Shown in pieces: positions 1 to 12,790 of a DNA stretch of 64,000 bases. Below the pieces are notes generated by a model. It was not told where the DNA came from and ran no database searches. It was given only the letters and a program-made list of their open reading frames with translations. Every line of letters begins with the position of its first letter. Within the stretch, counting starts at the first letter, position 1. The translations under genes and the position numbers were made by a program. This DNA is from Pseudomonas cremoricolorata DSM 17059 = NBRC 16634 (lineage in GTDB: Bacteria; Pseudomonadota; Gammaproteobacteria; Pseudomonadales; Pseudomonadaceae), in the NCBI RefSeq assembly GCF_000425745.1, contig NZ_AUEA01000002.1, forward strand, positions 186,001-250,000, in the 5' to 3' direction.

Positions 1-381
1 TTCATGGTCATCGCCGGCACCTGCTTCATCAAGATGGCGCCGATCATCCAGCGCCTGTACGAGCAGATGCTCGAGCCGAAATGGGTCATCTCCATGGGTT
101 CGTGCGCCAATTCCGGCGGCATGTACGACATCTACTCGGTCGTTCAGGGGGTCGACAAGTTCCTCCCCGTGGACGTCTACGTGCCGGGCTGCCCGCCTCG
201 CCCCGAAGCCTTCCTGCAAGGGCTGATGCTGTTGCAGGAGTCGATCGGGCAAGAGCGTCGCCCGCTGTCCTGGGTGGTGGGCGATCAAGGCATCTACCGT
301 GCCGAGATGCCTGCCCAGAAGGACCTGCGCCGCGAACAGCGAATCGCGGTAACCAACCTGCGCAGCCCCGACGAAGTCTGA
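1..381 (+). CDS. nuoB: NADH-quinone oxidoreductase subunit B (5' truncated)
   Basis: Complex I subunit of the peripheral arm that carries the last iron-sulfur cluster (N2) before quinone. Only the C-terminal 126 residues lie in the window; reading frame 1 runs in from the left edge, so the family's N-terminal part of roughly 100 residues, including the adjacent Cys pair, is missing. Visible family motifs are [18 protein letters not shown] near the left edge, [10 protein letters not shown], and [13 protein letters not shown]; the Cys in SCAN and in PGCPPRP are two of the four N2 ligands. It is followed after 78 nt by nuoCD, consistent with the standard nuo operon order. Confidence 0.97.
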   Translation, partial: FMVIAGTCFIKMAPIIQRLYEQMLEPKWVISMGSCANSGGMYDIYSVVQGVDKFLPVDVYVPGCPPRPEAFLQGLMLLQESIGQERRPLSWVVGDQGIYRAEMPAQKDLRREQRIAVTNLRSPDEV

Positions 382-441
382 TCCAGCGACCTGCCGCCCG
401 CTCCCCTGGAGCCGGCGGCCTGGCTTCATTCTCTACGTTGA

Positions 442-2241
<1,800 letters not shown>

Positions 2242-2243
2242 GC

Positions 2244-2741
2244 ATGAACAGCACGCTTATCCAGACTGACCGCTTCGCCCTGAGCGAAGCCGAGCGCTCG
2301 GCCATCGAGCACGAGATGCACCACTACGAAGATCCGCGCGCGGCCTCCATCGAAGCGCTGAAGATCGTGCAGAAGGCCCGTGGCTGGGTGCCCGATGGCG
2401 CGATCCACGCCATCGGCGAGGTGCTCGGTATTCCGGCCAGCGACGTCGAAGGTGTCGCCACCTTCTACAGCCAGATCTTCCGCCAGCCGGTCGGTCGCCA
2501 CATCATCCGCGTCTGCGACAGCATGGTCTGCTACATCGGCGGCCATGAATCGGTGGTCGGCCAGATCCAGAGCGAACTGGGCATCGGCCTGGGCCAGACC
2601 ACCGCAGACGGGCGTTTCACCCTGCTGCCGGTGTGCTGCCTGGGCAACTGCGACAAGGCCCCGGCGCTGATGATCGACGACGACACCTTCGGCGACGTGC
2701 AACCTGCCGGCGTCGCCAAACTGCTGGAGGGTTACGCATGA
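2244..2741 (+). CDS. nuoE: NADH-quinone oxidoreductase subunit E
   Basis: A 165-residue subunit of the NADH-oxidising module that holds the [2Fe-2S] cluster N1a. The four expected Cys ligands are visible as CDSMVC (about residue 92-97) and CLGNC (about 132-136), with the family sequence [12 protein letters not shown] upstream of them. Its stop overlaps the nuoF start (ATGA at 2738-2741), which suggests translational coupling and matches the need for equal amounts of NuoE and NuoF. Length and order are normal for the family. Confidence 0.97.
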   Translation: MNSTLIQTDRFALSEAERSAIEHEMHHYEDPRAASIEALKIVQKARGWVPDGAIHAIGEVLGIPASDVEGVATFYSQIFRQPVGRHIIRVCDSMVCYIGGHESVVGQIQSELGIGLGQTTADGRFTLLPVCCLGNCDKAPALMIDDDTFGDVQPAGVAKLLEGYA

Positions 2742-4117
2742 CCATCACTTCCTTCGGCCCGGCCAACCGTATCGCGCGTGCAGCCGAAACCCATCCGCTG
2801 ACCTGGCGCCTGCGTGACGACGGCGAGCCGGTGTGGCTTGCCGAGTACGAGTCGAAGAACGGCTACGTCGCCGCGCGTACCGCGCTGGCGCAGATGGCCC
2901 CCGACGACATCGTGCAGAGCGTCAAGGACTCCGGCCTCAAGGGCCGTGGCGGCGCAGGCTTCCCCACTGGCGTGAAGTGGGGCCTGATGCCCAAAGATGA
3001 ATCCATGAACATCCGCTACCTGCTGTGCAACGCGGATGAAATGGAACCCAACACCTGGAAAGACCGCATGCTGATGGAGCAACAGCCCCATCTGCTGATC
3101 GAAGGCATGCTGATCAGCGCCCGCGCGCTCAAGGCCTATCGCGGCTACATCTTCCTGCGTGGCGAATACACCGCCGCGGCGAAGAACCTCAACCGCGCCA
3201 TCGATGAAGCCAAGGCCGCGGGCCTGCTGGGCAAGAACATCCTCGGTTCGGGCTTTGACTTCGAGCTGTTCGTCCACACCGGCGCCGGTCGCTACATCTG
3301 TGGCGAAGAAACCGCGCTGATCAACTCCCTCGAAGGCCGCCGCGCCAACCCGCGTTCCAAGCCGCCCTTCCCTGCCGCCGTCGGCGTGTGGGGCAAGCCG
3401 ACCTGCGTCAACAACGTCGAGACCCTGTGCAACGTGCCGGCCATCGTCGCCAACGGCAACGACTGGTACAAGTCCCTGGCCCGCGCCGGCAGTGAAGACC
3501 ACGGCACCAAGCTGATGGGCTTCTCCGGCAAGGTGAAGAACCCTGGCCTGTGGGAGCTGCCGTTCGGCGTCACCGCCCGCGAGCTGTTCGAAGACTACGC
3601 CGGCGGCATGCGCGATGGCTTCAGGCTCAAGTGCTGGCAGCCGGGCGGCGCCGGTACCGGCTTCCTGCTGCCCGAGCACCTCGACGCCCAGATGTATGCC
3701 GGCGGCATCGCCAAGGTCGGCACGCGCATGGGTACGGGCCTGGCGATGGCGGTCGATGATTCGATCAACATGGTTTCGCTGCTGCGCAACATGGAAGAGT
3801 TCTTCGCCCGTGAGTCGTGCGGCTGGTGCACACCGTGCCGCGACGGCCTGCCGTGGAGCGTGAAGATGCTGCGCGCCCTGGAAAAAGGCCAGGGCCGCGC
3901 CGAGGACATCGAGACCCTGCTGGGTCTGGTCAACTTCCTCGGCCCTGGCCGCACCTTCTGCGCTCACGCACCCGGTGCCGTCGAGCCGTTGGGCAGTGCG
4001 ATCAAATACTTCCGCGAAGAGTTCGAGGCCGGTGTCGCGCCTGCAGCTGCAGGCGCCACCTTGAGCCCGAACCTGGCCAAACCCGTGCCGGCCGGTCCGG
4101 TCGTGGTCGGCGCATAA
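2738..4117 (+). CDS. nuoF: NADH-quinone oxidoreductase subunit F (FMN and NADH binding)
   Basis: A 459-residue subunit that oxidises NADH and passes electrons through FMN to cluster N3. The motif [13 protein letters not shown] (about residue 69) is the nucleotide-binding glycine loop, [17 protein letters not shown] is the FMN-region motif, and [11 protein letters not shown] plus a later FCAH Cys supply the four [4Fe-4S] ligands. I chose the ATG at 2738 because it overlaps the nuoE stop and follows GGAGG at 2726-2730. Longer in-frame readings upstream lie inside nuoE. Unlike its neighbours, it is followed by a 132-nt gap before nuoG that can form two hairpins. Confidence 0.97.
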   Translation: MTITSFGPANRIARAAETHPLTWRLRDDGEPVWLAEYESKNGYVAARTALAQMAPDDIVQSVKDSGLKGRGGAGFPTGVKWGLMPKDESMNIRYLLCNADEMEPNTWKDRMLMEQQPHLLIEGMLISARALKAYRGYIFLRGEYTAAAKNLNRAIDEAKAAGLLGKNILGSGFDFELFVHTGAGRYICGEETALINSLEGRRANPRSKPPFPAAVGVWGKPTCVNNVETLCNVPAIVANGNDWYKSLARAGSEDHGTKLMGFSGKVKNPGLWELPFGVTARELFEDYAGGMRDGFRLKCWQPGGAGTGFLLPEHLDAQMYAGGIAKVGTRMGTGLAMAVDDSINMVSLLRNMEEFFARESCGWCTPCRDGLPWSVKMLRALEKGQGRAEDIETLLGLVNFLGPGRTFCAHAPGAVEPLGSAIKYFREEFEAGVAPAAAGATLSPNLAKPVPAGPVVVGA

Positions 4118-4128
4118 CAAGATGAACA

Positions 4129-4193
4129 GCGGGTGGTCCGTGCCATCCGCTCGCCTGCAGGCCGACCCGAGCTTCTCGAGGCAGGCCGCAGGC
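4129..4193 (+). other. Two consecutive RNA hairpins in the nuoF-nuoG gap
   Basis: The gap from 4118 to 4249 holds two adjacent inverted repeats. The first is GCGGGTGG (4129-4136) with CCATCCGC (4143-4150), eight pairs including one G-U. The second is GCCTGC-A-GGCC (4153-4163) with GGCCGCAGGC (4184-4193), ten pairs with one bulged A. Neither is followed by a T-run, so they do not look like a strong intrinsic terminator. They could affect mRNA stability or processing between the NuoEF and NuoG parts of the operon; this is inference. Confidence 0.45.
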
Positions 4194-4249
4194 ACACCGA
4201 TTTCCATTAGCCACGCCTGCTCACGCGGGCCAACGAAGAACTTTGAACC

Positions 4250-6964
4250 ATGGCCACTATCCACGTAGACGGCAAAGCGCTCGAAGTCAACGGTGCGGAC
4301 AACCTGTTACAGGCCTGTCTGTCGCTTGGCCTCGACATCCCTTATTTCTGCTGGCACCCGGCGCTCGGTAGCGTCGGCGCCTGCCGCCAGTGCGCGGTCA
4401 AGCAGTACACCGACGAGAACGACACCCGCGGTCGTATCGTCATGTCGTGCATGACCCCCGCCTCCGACGGCACCTGGATCTCCATTGAAGACGACGAATC
4501 CAAGGCGTTTCGCGCCAGCGTCGTCGAATGGCTGATGACCAACCACCCGCACGACTGCCCGGTGTGCGAGGAAGGCGGTCACTGCCACCTGCAAGACATG
4601 ACGGTGATGACCGGCCACAACGAGCGCCGTTATCGCTTCACCAAACGCACCCACCAGAACCAGGACCTCGGCCCGTTCATCGCCCACGAGATGAACCGCT
4701 GCATCGCCTGCTACCGCTGCGTGCGCTACTACAAGGACTACGCCGGCGGCACCGACCTGGGCGTCTATGGCGCCCACGACAACGTGTACTTCGGCCGCGT
4801 CGAAGACGGCGTGCTGGAAAGCGAGTTCTCCGGCAACCTCACCGAGGTCTGCCCGACCGGCGTGTTCACCGACAAGACCCACTCCGAGCGCTACAACCGC
4901 AAGTGGGACATGCAGTTCGCCCCAAGCATCTGCCATGGCTGCTCGAGCGGCTGCAACATCAGCCCCGGCGAGCGCTACGGCGAGCTGCGGCGCATCGAGA
5001 ACCGTTTCAACGGTTCGGTGAACCAGTATTTCCTCTGTGACCGTGGCCGCTTCGGCTATGGCTACGTCAACCGCAAGGATCGTCCGCGCCAGCCGCTGCT
5101 GGCCGATGGCAGCAAGCTTGGCCTCGACGCCGCGTTGGACAAGGCCGCCGACCTGCTGCGCGGTCGCACCATCGTCGGCATCGGTTCGCCACGCGCGAGC
5201 CTTGAAAGCAACTACGGCCTGCGTGAACTGGTCGGCGCCGAGTACTTCTACTCAGGCATCGAAGCCGGCGAACTGGCGCGCGTGCGCCTGGTGCTGGAGG
5301 TGCTCAACAACAGCCCGCTGCCAGTGCCGACCCTGCGCGACATCGAAGACCACGACGCCGTATTCGTACTCGGCGAAGACCTCACCCAGACCGCAGCCCG
5401 CGTCGCCCTGGCCGTGCGCCAGGCCACCAAAGGCAAGGCCGAGGCCATGGCCGAAGCCATGAAGGTCCAGCCGTGGCTGGATGCGGCGGTGAAGAACATC
5501 GGTCAGCACGCGCTGTACCCGCTGTTCATCGCCTCGCTGGCCGAGACCAAGCTCGACGACGTCGCCGAAGAATGCGTACATGCAGCACCGGCCGACCTCG
5601 CCCGCCTGGGCTTTGCCGTGGCCCACGCCATCGACCCGAGCGCGCCTGCGGTGATCAACCTGGACGATGAGGCCAAGGCCCTTGCCCAGCGCATCGCCGA
5701 CGCGTTGGTAGCGGCGCAACGTCCCCTGGTGGTCGCCGGCACTTCGCTGGCCGATCCGGCACTGATCGAAGCGGCGGCGAACATCGCCAAGGCGCTGAAA
5801 CTTCGCGAGAAAAACGGCTCGCTGAGCCTGGTGGTGCCTGAGGCCAACAGCTTAGGGATGGCCATGTTCGGGGGCGACAGCGCCGACGCGGCGCTGGACG
5901 CGGTGATCGACGGCAAGGCCGACGCCATCGTGGTGCTGGAGAACGACCTCTACGCCCGCCTGCCGGCGGCCAAGGTCGATGCGGCCCTGGCTGCGGCCAA
6001 GGTGGTGATCGTTGCCGACCACAGCAAGACCGCCACCAGCGATCGTGCGCACCTGGTATTGCCGGCGGCCTCGTTCGCCGAAGGCGACGGCACCCTGGTC
6101 AGCCAGGAAGGCCGCGCGCAACGCTTCTTCCAGGTGTTCGACCCGCAATACCTGGACAGCAGCATCCAGATCCACGAAGGCTGGCGCTGGCTGCATGCCC
6201 TTCGCGCCACGCTGCTGAACAAGCCGGTGGACTGGACCCAGCTCGACCACGTCACCCAGGCCTGCGCGCAGGTTTCGCCGCAACTGGCTGGCATCGTCGA
6301 CGCCGCGCCAAGCGCTGCCTTCCGCATCAAGGGCATGAAGCTTGCCCGTGAGCCGCTGCGCTATTCCGGGCGTACCGCCATGCGCGCCGACATCAGCGTG
6401 CACGAGCCGCGCACTCCGCAAGACAAAGACACCGCATTCGCCTTCTCCATGGAAGGCTATTCGGGGTCGGCCGAACCGCGCCAGCAGGTGCCGTTCGCCT
6501 GGTCGCCGGGCTGGAACTCGCCCCAGGCGTGGAACAAGTTTCAGGATGAAGTCGGTGGTCACCTGCGTGCCGGCGATCCGGGCGTGCGCCTGATCGAAAC
6601 CCAGGGTGATCGCCTGGGCTGGTTCAGCGCCATTCCGGGTGCCTACAACCCGGCCCGTGGCACCTGGAAAGTGGTGCCGCTGTTCCACCTGTTCGGCAGC
6701 GAAGAGAACTCCTCGCGCGCCGCCCCGGTGCAGTCGCGCATCCCGCAAGCCTACGTCGCCCTGGCCAAGTCCGAAGCCGACCGCCTCGGGGTCAACGATG
6801 GCGCCCTGCTGAGCTTTACCGCAGGCGGCCAGTCGCTGCGCCTGCCGCTGCGTATCGTTGCTGAGCTGGGCGCTGGCCTGGTTGCCCTGCCGAAGGGCCT
6901 GGACGGGATTCCGCCGGCGATCTTCGGCGCCACCGTCGAAGGCCTGCAGGAGGCAGCACAATGA
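4250..6964 (+). CDS. nuoG: NADH-quinone oxidoreductase subunit G
   Basis: A 904-residue iron-sulfur subunit that carries electrons from NuoF toward NuoI. The N-terminal ferredoxin-like domain (about 1-80) has the [2Fe-2S] ligands in GSVGACRQC and [18 protein letters not shown] (about residue 98) has the His/Cys ligands of N5. [11 protein letters not shown] and a later CPTG supply N4. CHGCSSGC plus a downstream CDRGRF form the extra N7 cluster also found in E. coli NuoG. The rest is a molybdopterin-oxidoreductase-like fold that has no catalytic role here. The ATG at 4250 gives the family start [13 protein letters not shown]. The stop overlaps the nuoH ATG (6961). Confidence 0.97.
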   Translation: MATIHVDGKALEVNGADNLLQACLSLGLDIPYFCWHPALGSVGACRQCAVKQYTDENDTRGRIVMSCMTPASDGTWISIEDDESKAFRASVVEWLMTNHPHDCPVCEEGGHCHLQDMTVMTGHNERRYRFTKRTHQNQDLGPFIAHEMNRCIACYRCVRYYKDYAGGTDLGVYGAHDNVYFGRVEDGVLESEFSGNLTEVCPTGVFTDKTHSERYNRKWDMQFAPSICHGCSSGCNISPGERYGELRRIENRFNGSVNQYFLCDRGRFGYGYVNRKDRPRQPLLADGSKLGLDAALDKAADLLRGRTIVGIGSPRASLESNYGLRELVGAEYFYSGIEAGELARVRLVLEVLNNSPLPVPTLRDIEDHDAVFVLGEDLTQTAARVALAVRQATKGKAEAMAEAMKVQPWLDAAVKNIGQHALYPLFIASLAETKLDDVAEECVHAAPADLARLGFAVAHAIDPSAPAVINLDDEAKALAQRIADALVAAQRPLVVAGTSLADPALIEAAANIAKALKLREKNGSLSLVVPEANSLGMAMFGGDSADAALDAVIDGKADAIVVLENDLYARLPAAKVDAALAAAKVVIVADHSKTATSDRAHLVLPAASFAEGDGTLVSQEGRAQRFFQVFDPQYLDSSIQIHEGWRWLHALRATLLNKPVDWTQLDHVTQACAQVSPQLAGIVDAAPSAAFRIKGMKLAREPLRYSGRTAMRADISVHEPRTPQDKDTAFAFSMEGYSGSAEPRQQVPFAWSPGWNSPQAWNKFQDEVGGHLRAGDPGVRLIETQGDRLGWFSAIPGAYNPARGTWKVVPLFHLFGSEENSSRAAPVQSRIPQAYVALAKSEADRLGVNDGALLSFTAGGQSLRLPLRIVAELGAGLVALPKGLDGIPPAIFGATVEGLQEAAQ

Positions 6965-7968
6965 GTTGGTTCACCCCCGAAGTGATCGATGTGATCCTCA
7001 GCGTCGTCCGGGCCATCGTGGTGCTGCTCGCCGTGGTCGTCTGCGGCGCGCTGCTCAGCTTCGTCGAGCGCCGTCTGCTGGGCTGGTGGCAAGACCGCTA
7101 CGGCCCGAACCGGGTCGGCCCGTTCGGCATGTTCCAGATCGCTGCCGACATGCTGAAGATGTTCTTCAAGGAAGACTGGAACCCACCCTTCGTCGACCGC
7201 TTCATCTTCACCCTGGCGCCGGTGGTGGCGATGAGCGCCCTGCTGATCGCCTTCGCGGTGATTCCGATCACCCCGCTGTGGGGCGTCGCGGACCTGAACA
7301 TCGGCCTGCTGTTCTTCTTCGCCATGGCCGGTCTTTCGGTCTACGCGGTGCTGTTCGCCGGCTGGGCCTCGAACAACAAGTACGCCCTGCTCGGCAGCCT
7401 GCGGGCTTCGGCGCAGACCGTGTCGTACGAAGTGTTCCTGGGTCTTGCACTGATGGGCGTGGTGGTGCAAGTGGGCTCGTTCAACATGCGCGACATCGTC
7501 GAGTACCAGGCGCAGAACCTGTGGTTCATCATTCCGCAGTTCTTCGGCTTCTGTACCTTCTTCATCGCCGGCGTCGCCGTGACTCACCGTCACCCCTTCG
7601 ACCAGCCGGAAGCGGAGCAGGAACTGGCCGACGGCTACCACATCGAGTATGCCGGCATGAAGTGGGGCATGTTCTTCGTCGGTGAGTACATCGGCATCAT
7701 CCTGGTGTCGGCGCTGCTGGTGACGCTGTTCTTCGGTGGCTGGCATGGCCCGTTCGATCTGCTGCCGCAGGTGCCGTTCCTGTGGTTCGCGCTGAAGACC
7801 GCGTTCTTCATCATGCTGTTCATCCTGCTGCGCGCCTCGATTCCGCGCCCGCGCTATGACCAGGTGATGGATTTCAGCTGGAAATTCTGCCTGCCGCTGA
7901 CCCTGATCAATTTGCTGGTGACCGCTGCGATCGTGCTCTACAACACACCAGCCGTCGCGGCCCAGTGA
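6961..7968 (+). CDS. nuoH: NADH-quinone oxidoreductase subunit H
   Basis: A 335-residue polytopic inner-membrane subunit that joins the peripheral arm to the membrane arm and forms part of the quinone channel. Family sequences include [20 protein letters not shown] (about residue 25-44), [19 protein letters not shown] (about 205) and [11 protein letters not shown] (about 283), the loops that face NuoB and NuoD. About eight hydrophobic segments are visible. The ATG overlaps the nuoG stop by four bases (ATGA), so translation is probably coupled. nuoI follows after 11 nt. Confidence 0.97.
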   Translation: MSWFTPEVIDVILSVVRAIVVLLAVVVCGALLSFVERRLLGWWQDRYGPNRVGPFGMFQIAADMLKMFFKEDWNPPFVDRFIFTLAPVVAMSALLIAFAVIPITPLWGVADLNIGLLFFFAMAGLSVYAVLFAGWASNNKYALLGSLRASAQTVSYEVFLGLALMGVVVQVGSFNMRDIVEYQAQNLWFIIPQFFGFCTFFIAGVAVTHRHPFDQPEAEQELADGYHIEYAGMKWGMFFVGEYIGIILVSALLVTLFFGGWHGPFDLLPQVPFLWFALKTAFFIMLFILLRASIPRPRYDQVMDFSWKFCLPLTLINLLVTAAIVLYNTPAVAAQ

Positions 7969-7979
7969 GGATTTGACCC

Positions 7980-8528
7980 ATGTTCAAATATATCGGCCAC
8001 ATCGTTAAGGGCACCGGCACCCAGCTGCGCAGCCTGGCGATGGTGTTCTCCCACGGGTTTCGCAAGCGCGACACCCTGCAGTACCCCGAAGAACCCGTGT
8101 ACCTGCCGCCGCGCTACCGCGGCCGTATCGTCCTGACCCGTGACCCCGACGGCGAAGAGCGCTGCGTGGCCTGCAACCTGTGCGCCGTGGCCTGTCCGGT
8201 CGGCTGCATTTCGCTGCAGAAGGCCGAGACCGACGACGGTCGCTGGTACCCCGAGTTCTTCCGCATCAACTTCTCACGCTGCATCTTCTGCGGCCTGTGC
8301 GAGGAAGCGTGCCCGACCACCGCGATCCAGCTGACGCCGGATTTCGAAATGGCCGAGTTCAAACGTCAGGACCTGGTGTACGAGAAGGAAGATCTGCTGA
8401 TCTCCGGCCCAGGCAAGAACCCTGACTACAACTTCTACCGTGTTGCCGGGATGGCGATCGCTGGCAAGCCGAAAGGCGCCGCGCAGAACGAAGCCGAGCC
8501 GATCAACGTGAAGAGCTTGCTCCCATAA
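7980..8528 (+). CDS. nuoI: NADH-quinone oxidoreductase subunit I (8Fe ferredoxin)
   Basis: A 182-residue subunit with two [4Fe-4S] clusters (N6a and N6b) between NuoG and NuoB. The two ferredoxin motifs are plain: [15 protein letters not shown] (about residue 60-74) and [16 protein letters not shown] (about 99-114). The N-terminal stretch [19 protein letters not shown] is the amphipathic segment that lies along the membrane. It is spaced 11 nt from nuoH and 10 nt from nuoJ, inside the operon. Nothing is unusual. Confidence 0.97.
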   Translation: MFKYIGHIVKGTGTQLRSLAMVFSHGFRKRDTLQYPEEPVYLPPRYRGRIVLTRDPDGEERCVACNLCAVACPVGCISLQKAETDDGRWYPEFFRINFSRCIFCGLCEEACPTTAIQLTPDFEMAEFKRQDLVYEKEDLLISGPGKNPDYNFYRVAGMAIAGKPKGAAQNEAEPINVKSLLP

Positions 8529-8538
8529 GGACAGAAAG

Positions 8539-9039
8539 ATGGAATTCGCGTTCTACTTCGCATCCGGGATCGCCGTGGTCTCCACCCTTCGGGTGGTGAC
8601 CGGGACCAACCCCGTGCATGCGCTGCTGTACCTGATCATTTCGCTGATCTCCGTGGCGATGATTTTCTTCTCCCTCGGCGCCCCGTTCGCAGGAGCCTTG
8701 GAAGTGATCGCCTACGCCGGCGCCATCATGGTGCTGTTCGTCTTCGTGGTGATGATGCTCAACCTGGGCCCGGCCTCGGTCGCGCAGGAGCGCGGCTGGC
8801 TCAAGCCTGGCATCTGGGCGGGGCCGGTGCTGCTCGCGGCACTGCTGCTCGGCGAACTGCTCTACGTGCTGTTCGCGACCTCGAGCGGTGCCGGCATCAG
8901 CGGCACCACCGTCGACGCCAAGGCCGTGGGCATCAGCCTGTTCGGGCCTTACCTGCTGGTGGTCGAGCTGGCCTCGATGCTGCTGCTCGCTGCAGCGGTC
9001 ACCGCCTTCCACCTGGGCCGCAACGAGGCGAAGGAGTAA
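8539..9039 (+). CDS. nuoJ: NADH-quinone oxidoreductase subunit J
   Basis: A 166-residue membrane-arm subunit with about five transmembrane helices. The conserved segment [20 protein letters not shown] (about residue 54-73) is the characteristic third helix with its pi-bulge region. The start follows AGGACAGAAAG, a reasonable ribosome-binding site. It sits between nuoI and nuoK, with three bases before the nuoK ATG. Length is slightly below that of E. coli NuoJ and similar to that in other pseudomonads. Confidence 0.96.
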   Translation: MEFAFYFASGIAVVSTLRVVTGTNPVHALLYLIISLISVAMIFFSLGAPFAGALEVIAYAGAIMVLFVFVVMMLNLGPASVAQERGWLKPGIWAGPVLLAALLLGELLYVLFATSSGAGISGTTVDAKAVGISLFGPYLLVVELASMLLLAAAVTAFHLGRNEAKE

Positions 9040-9042
9040 ATC

Positions 9043-9351
9043 ATGGGTGCTATCCCTCTCGAGCATGGTCTGGCGGTCGCCGGCATCCTGTTCTGTCTAG
9101 GACTGGTCGGCCTCATGGTCCGGCGCAACATTCTCTTCGTGCTCATGAGCCTGGAAGTCATGATGAACGCCTCTGCCCTGGCGTTCATCGTCGCCGGCGC
9201 GCGTTGGGTACAACCCGACGGCCAGGTGATGTTCATCCTGGTGATCAGCCTGGCAGCCGCCGAGGCCAGTATCGGCCTGGCGATCCTGCTGCAGCTGTAT
9301 CGCCGCTTCCACACTCTCGACATCGATGCTGCCAGTGAGATGCGCGGATGA
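9043..9351 (+). CDS. nuoK: NADH-quinone oxidoreductase subunit K
   Basis: A 102-residue small membrane subunit with three helices. It carries the two buried glutamates used in proton movement, seen in [13 protein letters not shown] (about residue 36) and [11 protein letters not shown] (about residue 72). The start follows AAGGAG in the end of nuoJ. Its stop overlaps the nuoL ATG (9348-9351, ATGA), implying coupled translation. Confidence 0.97.
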
Positions 9352-11201
9352 ACCTTCTCTTCCTGACTTTCGTCTTTCCCCTGATCGGCTTCCTGCTGCT
9401 GTCGTTCTCCCGCGGGCGGTTCTCCGAGAACCTTTCCGCGCTGATCGGCGTGGGCTCGGTCGGTCTTTCGGCCGCCGTCGCCGCCTACGTGATCTGGCAG
9501 TTCAACATCGCGCCGCCTGAAGGCGGTGCGTACAGCCAGGTGCTGTGGCAGTGGATGTCGGTGGATGGCTTCGCGCCGAGCTTCACCCTGTACCTGGATG
9601 GCCTGTCGGTCACCATGCTCGGGGTGGTCACCGGTGTGGGCTTCCTGATTCACCTGTTCGCCTCGTGGTACATGCGCGGCGAGAGCGGCTATTCGCGCTT
9701 CTTCTCCTACACCAACCTGTTCATCGCCAGCATGTTGTTCCTGATCCTGGGCGACAACCTGCTGTTCATCTACTTCGGTTGGGAAGGCGTGGGCCTGTGC
9801 TCGTACCTGTTGATCGGCTTCTACTACAGCAACCGCAACAACGGTAACGCGGCGCTCAAGGCGTTCATCGTCACGCGCATCGGCGACGTGTTCATGGCCA
9901 TCGGCCTGTTCATTCTGTTCGCCCAGCTCGGCACCTTGAACGTGCAGGAGCTGCTGGTACTGGCGCCGCAGAAATTCCAGGCCGGTGATACCTGGATGGT
10001 GCTGGCGACCTTGATGCTGCTGGGCGGTGCGGTCGGTAAGTCGGCGCAGCTGCCGCTGCAGACCTGGCTGGCAGACGCCATGGCCGGCCCGACTCCGGTT
10101 TCGGCACTGATCCACGCCGCGACCATGGTCACCGCCGGTGTCTACCTGATCGCGCGCACCAATGGCCTGTTCCTGCTGGCCCCGGACATCCTTCACCTGG
10201 TGGGTGTGGTCGGCGGTGTGACCTTGGTGCTGGCCGGCTTCGCCGCGCTGGTGCAGACCGACATCAAGCGTATCCTCGCCTACTCGACCATGAGCCAGAT
10301 CGGCTACATGTTCCTGGCCCTGGGCGTCGGTGCCTGGGAAGCGGCGATCTTCCACCTGATGACCCACGCCTTCTTCAAGGCGCTGCTGTTCCTTGCCTCC
10401 GGTTCGGTGATCAACGCCTGCCACCACGAGCAGAACATCTTCAAGATGGGCGGACTGTGGAAGAAGCTGCCATTGGCCTATGCCAGCTTCCTGGTGGGTG
10501 GCGCGGCGCTGGCGGCCTTGCCGATCATCACCGTGGGCTTCTATTCCAAGGACGAAATCCTCTGGGAGGCCTTCGCCAGCGGCAACAGCAACCTGCTCTA
10601 CGCCGGCCTGGTCGGTGCGTTCATGACCTCGCTGTACACCTTCCGCCTGATCTTCATCGCCTTCCACGGCGAAGCCAAGACCGAAGCCCACGCCGGCCAT
10701 GGCCTGGCCCATGGCCTGCCGCTGTGCGTGCTGATCGTGCTGTCGACCTTCATCGGCGCCTGGATCCATCCGCCGCTGGCTGGCGTGTTGCCACAAAGCG
10801 CCGGGCACGCCGGTGGCGAAGCCCAGCACAGCCTGGAAATCGCCTCGGGCGCCATCGCCATCGCCGGTATCCTGCTGGCGGCGATGCTGTTCCTGGGCAA
10901 GCGCCGTCTGGTCAGCGCCATCGCCAACAGCGGCATCGGCCGCTTCCTGTCGGCCTGGTGGTATGCCGCATGGGGCTTCGACTGGCTGTACGACAAGCTG
11001 TTCGTCAAGCCGTACCTGCTGATCTGCCATGTCCTGCGCAAGGACCCGGTCGACCGCACCATCGGTCTGATCCCGCGTCTGGCGCGCGGCGGACACGTGG
11101 CCATGAGCAAGACCGAGACCGGCCAGCTGCGCTGGTACACCGCCTCCATCGCCCTGGGCGCCGTACTGGTGCTTGGCGCTGTCCTGGTGGCCGCGGTATG
11201 A
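9348..11201 (+). CDS. nuoL: NADH-quinone oxidoreductase subunit L (proton-pumping antiporter-like)
   Basis: A 617-residue antiporter-like subunit at the far end of the membrane arm. The Mrp-type core is recognisable: [19 protein letters not shown] with the key Glu (about residue 141-159), [20 protein letters not shown] with the pumping Lys (about 226), and [20 protein letters not shown] (about 300). The C-terminal part after about 500 holds the lateral helix and last transmembrane segments. It begins on an ATGA overlap with nuoK. A 49-nt gap separates it from nuoM. Confidence 0.97.
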
Positions 11202-11250
11202 CCCTGACTCTTGCGAACCTTGCGACTCTGCGAAAGGAAACGAACCCGTC

Positions 11251-12783
11251 ATGATTCTGCCTTGGCTGATCCTGATTCCCTTCATCGGCGGCCTTCTGTG
11301 CTGGCTGGGCGAGCGCTTCGGCGCCACCCTGCCACGCTGGATCGCGTTGCTGACCATGTCCCTGCTGCTCGGCATCGGCCTGTGGCTGTGGGCTCACGGC
11401 GACTACACCCTCGCCCCCGCTCCGGGCGCTGAACCGGCCTGGGCACTGGAATTCAAGGTCCAGTGGATCCAGCGCTTCGGCATCAGCCTGCACCTGGCCC
11501 TCGACGGCCTGTCGCTGCTGATGATCCTGCTCACCGGCCTGCTCGGTGTGCTGTCGGTGCTGTGCTCGTGGAACGAGATCCAGCGCCACGTCGGCTTCTT
11601 CCACCTCAACCTGATGTGGATTCTGGGCGGCGTGGTCGGGGTATTCCTGGCCCTGGACCTGTTCCTGTTCTTCTTCTTCTGGGAAATGATGCTGGTGCCG
11701 ATGTACTTCCTCATCGCGCTCTGGGGTCACAGTTCGGCAGACGGCAAGAAGACCCGCATCTATGCGGCGACCAAGTTCTTCATCTTCACCCAGGCCAGCG
11801 GCCTGATCATGCTGGTGGCGATCCTGGGTCTGGTGCTGGTCAACTACAACAGCACCGGGGTCATCACCTTCAACTACAGCGACCTGCTCAAGGCCGAGCT
11901 GCCTGCCGGTGTCGAGTACCTGCTGATGCTGGGCTTCTTCATCGCCTTCGCGGTGAAGCTGCCGGTGGTGCCGTTCCACTCCTGGCTGCCCGATGCCCAC
12001 GCCCAGGCGCCCACTGCCGGCTCCGTGGACCTGGCCGGTATCCTGCTGAAAACCGCCGCCTACGGCCTGCTGCGTTTCGCCCTGCCGCTGTTCCCCAACG
12101 CCTCGGCCGAGTTCGCGCCGATCGCCATGACCCTGGGCCTGATCGGCATCTTCTACGGCGCCTTCCTGGCCTTCGCGCAGACCGACATCAAGCGCCTGAT
12201 CGCCTTCTCCAGCGTCTCGCACATGGGCTTCGTGCTGATCGGTATCTACTCCGGCAGCCAGCAGGCCCTGCAAGGCGCGGTGATCCAGATGCTCGCCCAC
12301 GGTGTTTCGGCCGCCGCGCTGTTCATCCTCAGCGGTCAGTTGTACGAGCGTCTGCACACCCGTGACATGCGACAAATGGGCGGGGTCTGGCACCGTATCG
12401 CCTACCTGCCTGCCATCAGCCTGTTCTTCGCCGCCGCATCCCTGGGTCTGCCGGGCACCGGCAACTTCGTCGGCGAGTTCCTGATCCTGATCGGCAGCTT
12501 CGCCCACGTGCCATGGATCACCGTGATTGCCACCACCGGCCTGGTATTCGGCTCGGTGTACTCGCTGATCATGATTCACCGCGCCTACTTCGGCCCGGCC
12601 AAGTCGGACACCGTTCTGGCCGGCATGGATGGCCGCGAGCTGACCATGGTGCTGGGCCTGGCGGTCCTGCTGATCGTGCTTGGCGTGTACCCACAGCCGT
12701 TCCTCGATACCTCTGCCGCCACCATGAGCGGTGTGCAGCAATGGCTCGGTTCCGCTTTCACTCAACTCGCTTCGGCCCGGTAA
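11251..12783 (+). CDS. nuoM: NADH-quinone oxidoreductase subunit M (proton-pumping antiporter-like)
   Basis: A 510-residue paralogue of NuoL and NuoN in the membrane arm. [20 protein letters not shown] contains the conserved Glu (about residue 144), [20 protein letters not shown] the pumping Lys and the HSWLPDAH loop (about 235), and [19 protein letters not shown] is the third signature (about 309). I chose the ATG at 11251, preceded by GAAAGGAAACG, because it gives the family start [14 protein letters not shown]; an upstream in-frame start would run back into nuoL. Confidence 0.97.
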   Translation: MILPWLILIPFIGGLLCWLGERFGATLPRWIALLTMSLLLGIGLWLWAHGDYTLAPAPGAEPAWALEFKVQWIQRFGISLHLALDGLSLLMILLTGLLGVLSVLCSWNEIQRHVGFFHLNLMWILGGVVGVFLALDLFLFFFFWEMMLVPMYFLIALWGHSSADGKKTRIYAATKFFIFTQASGLIMLVAILGLVLVNYNSTGVITFNYSDLLKAELPAGVEYLLMLGFFIAFAVKLPVVPFHSWLPDAHAQAPTAGSVDLAGILLKTAAYGLLRFALPLFPNASAEFAPIAMTLGLIGIFYGAFLAFAQTDIKRLIAFSSVSHMGFVLIGIYSGSQQALQGAVIQMLAHGVSAAALFILSGQLYERLHTRDMRQMGGVWHRIAYLPAISLFFAAASLGLPGTGNFVGEFLILIGSFAHVPWITVIATTGLVFGSVYSLIMIHRAYFGPAKSDTVLAGMDGRELTMVLGLAVLLIVLGVYPQPFLDTSAATMSGVQQWLGSAFTQLASAR

Positions 12784-12790
12784 GAGCGCT

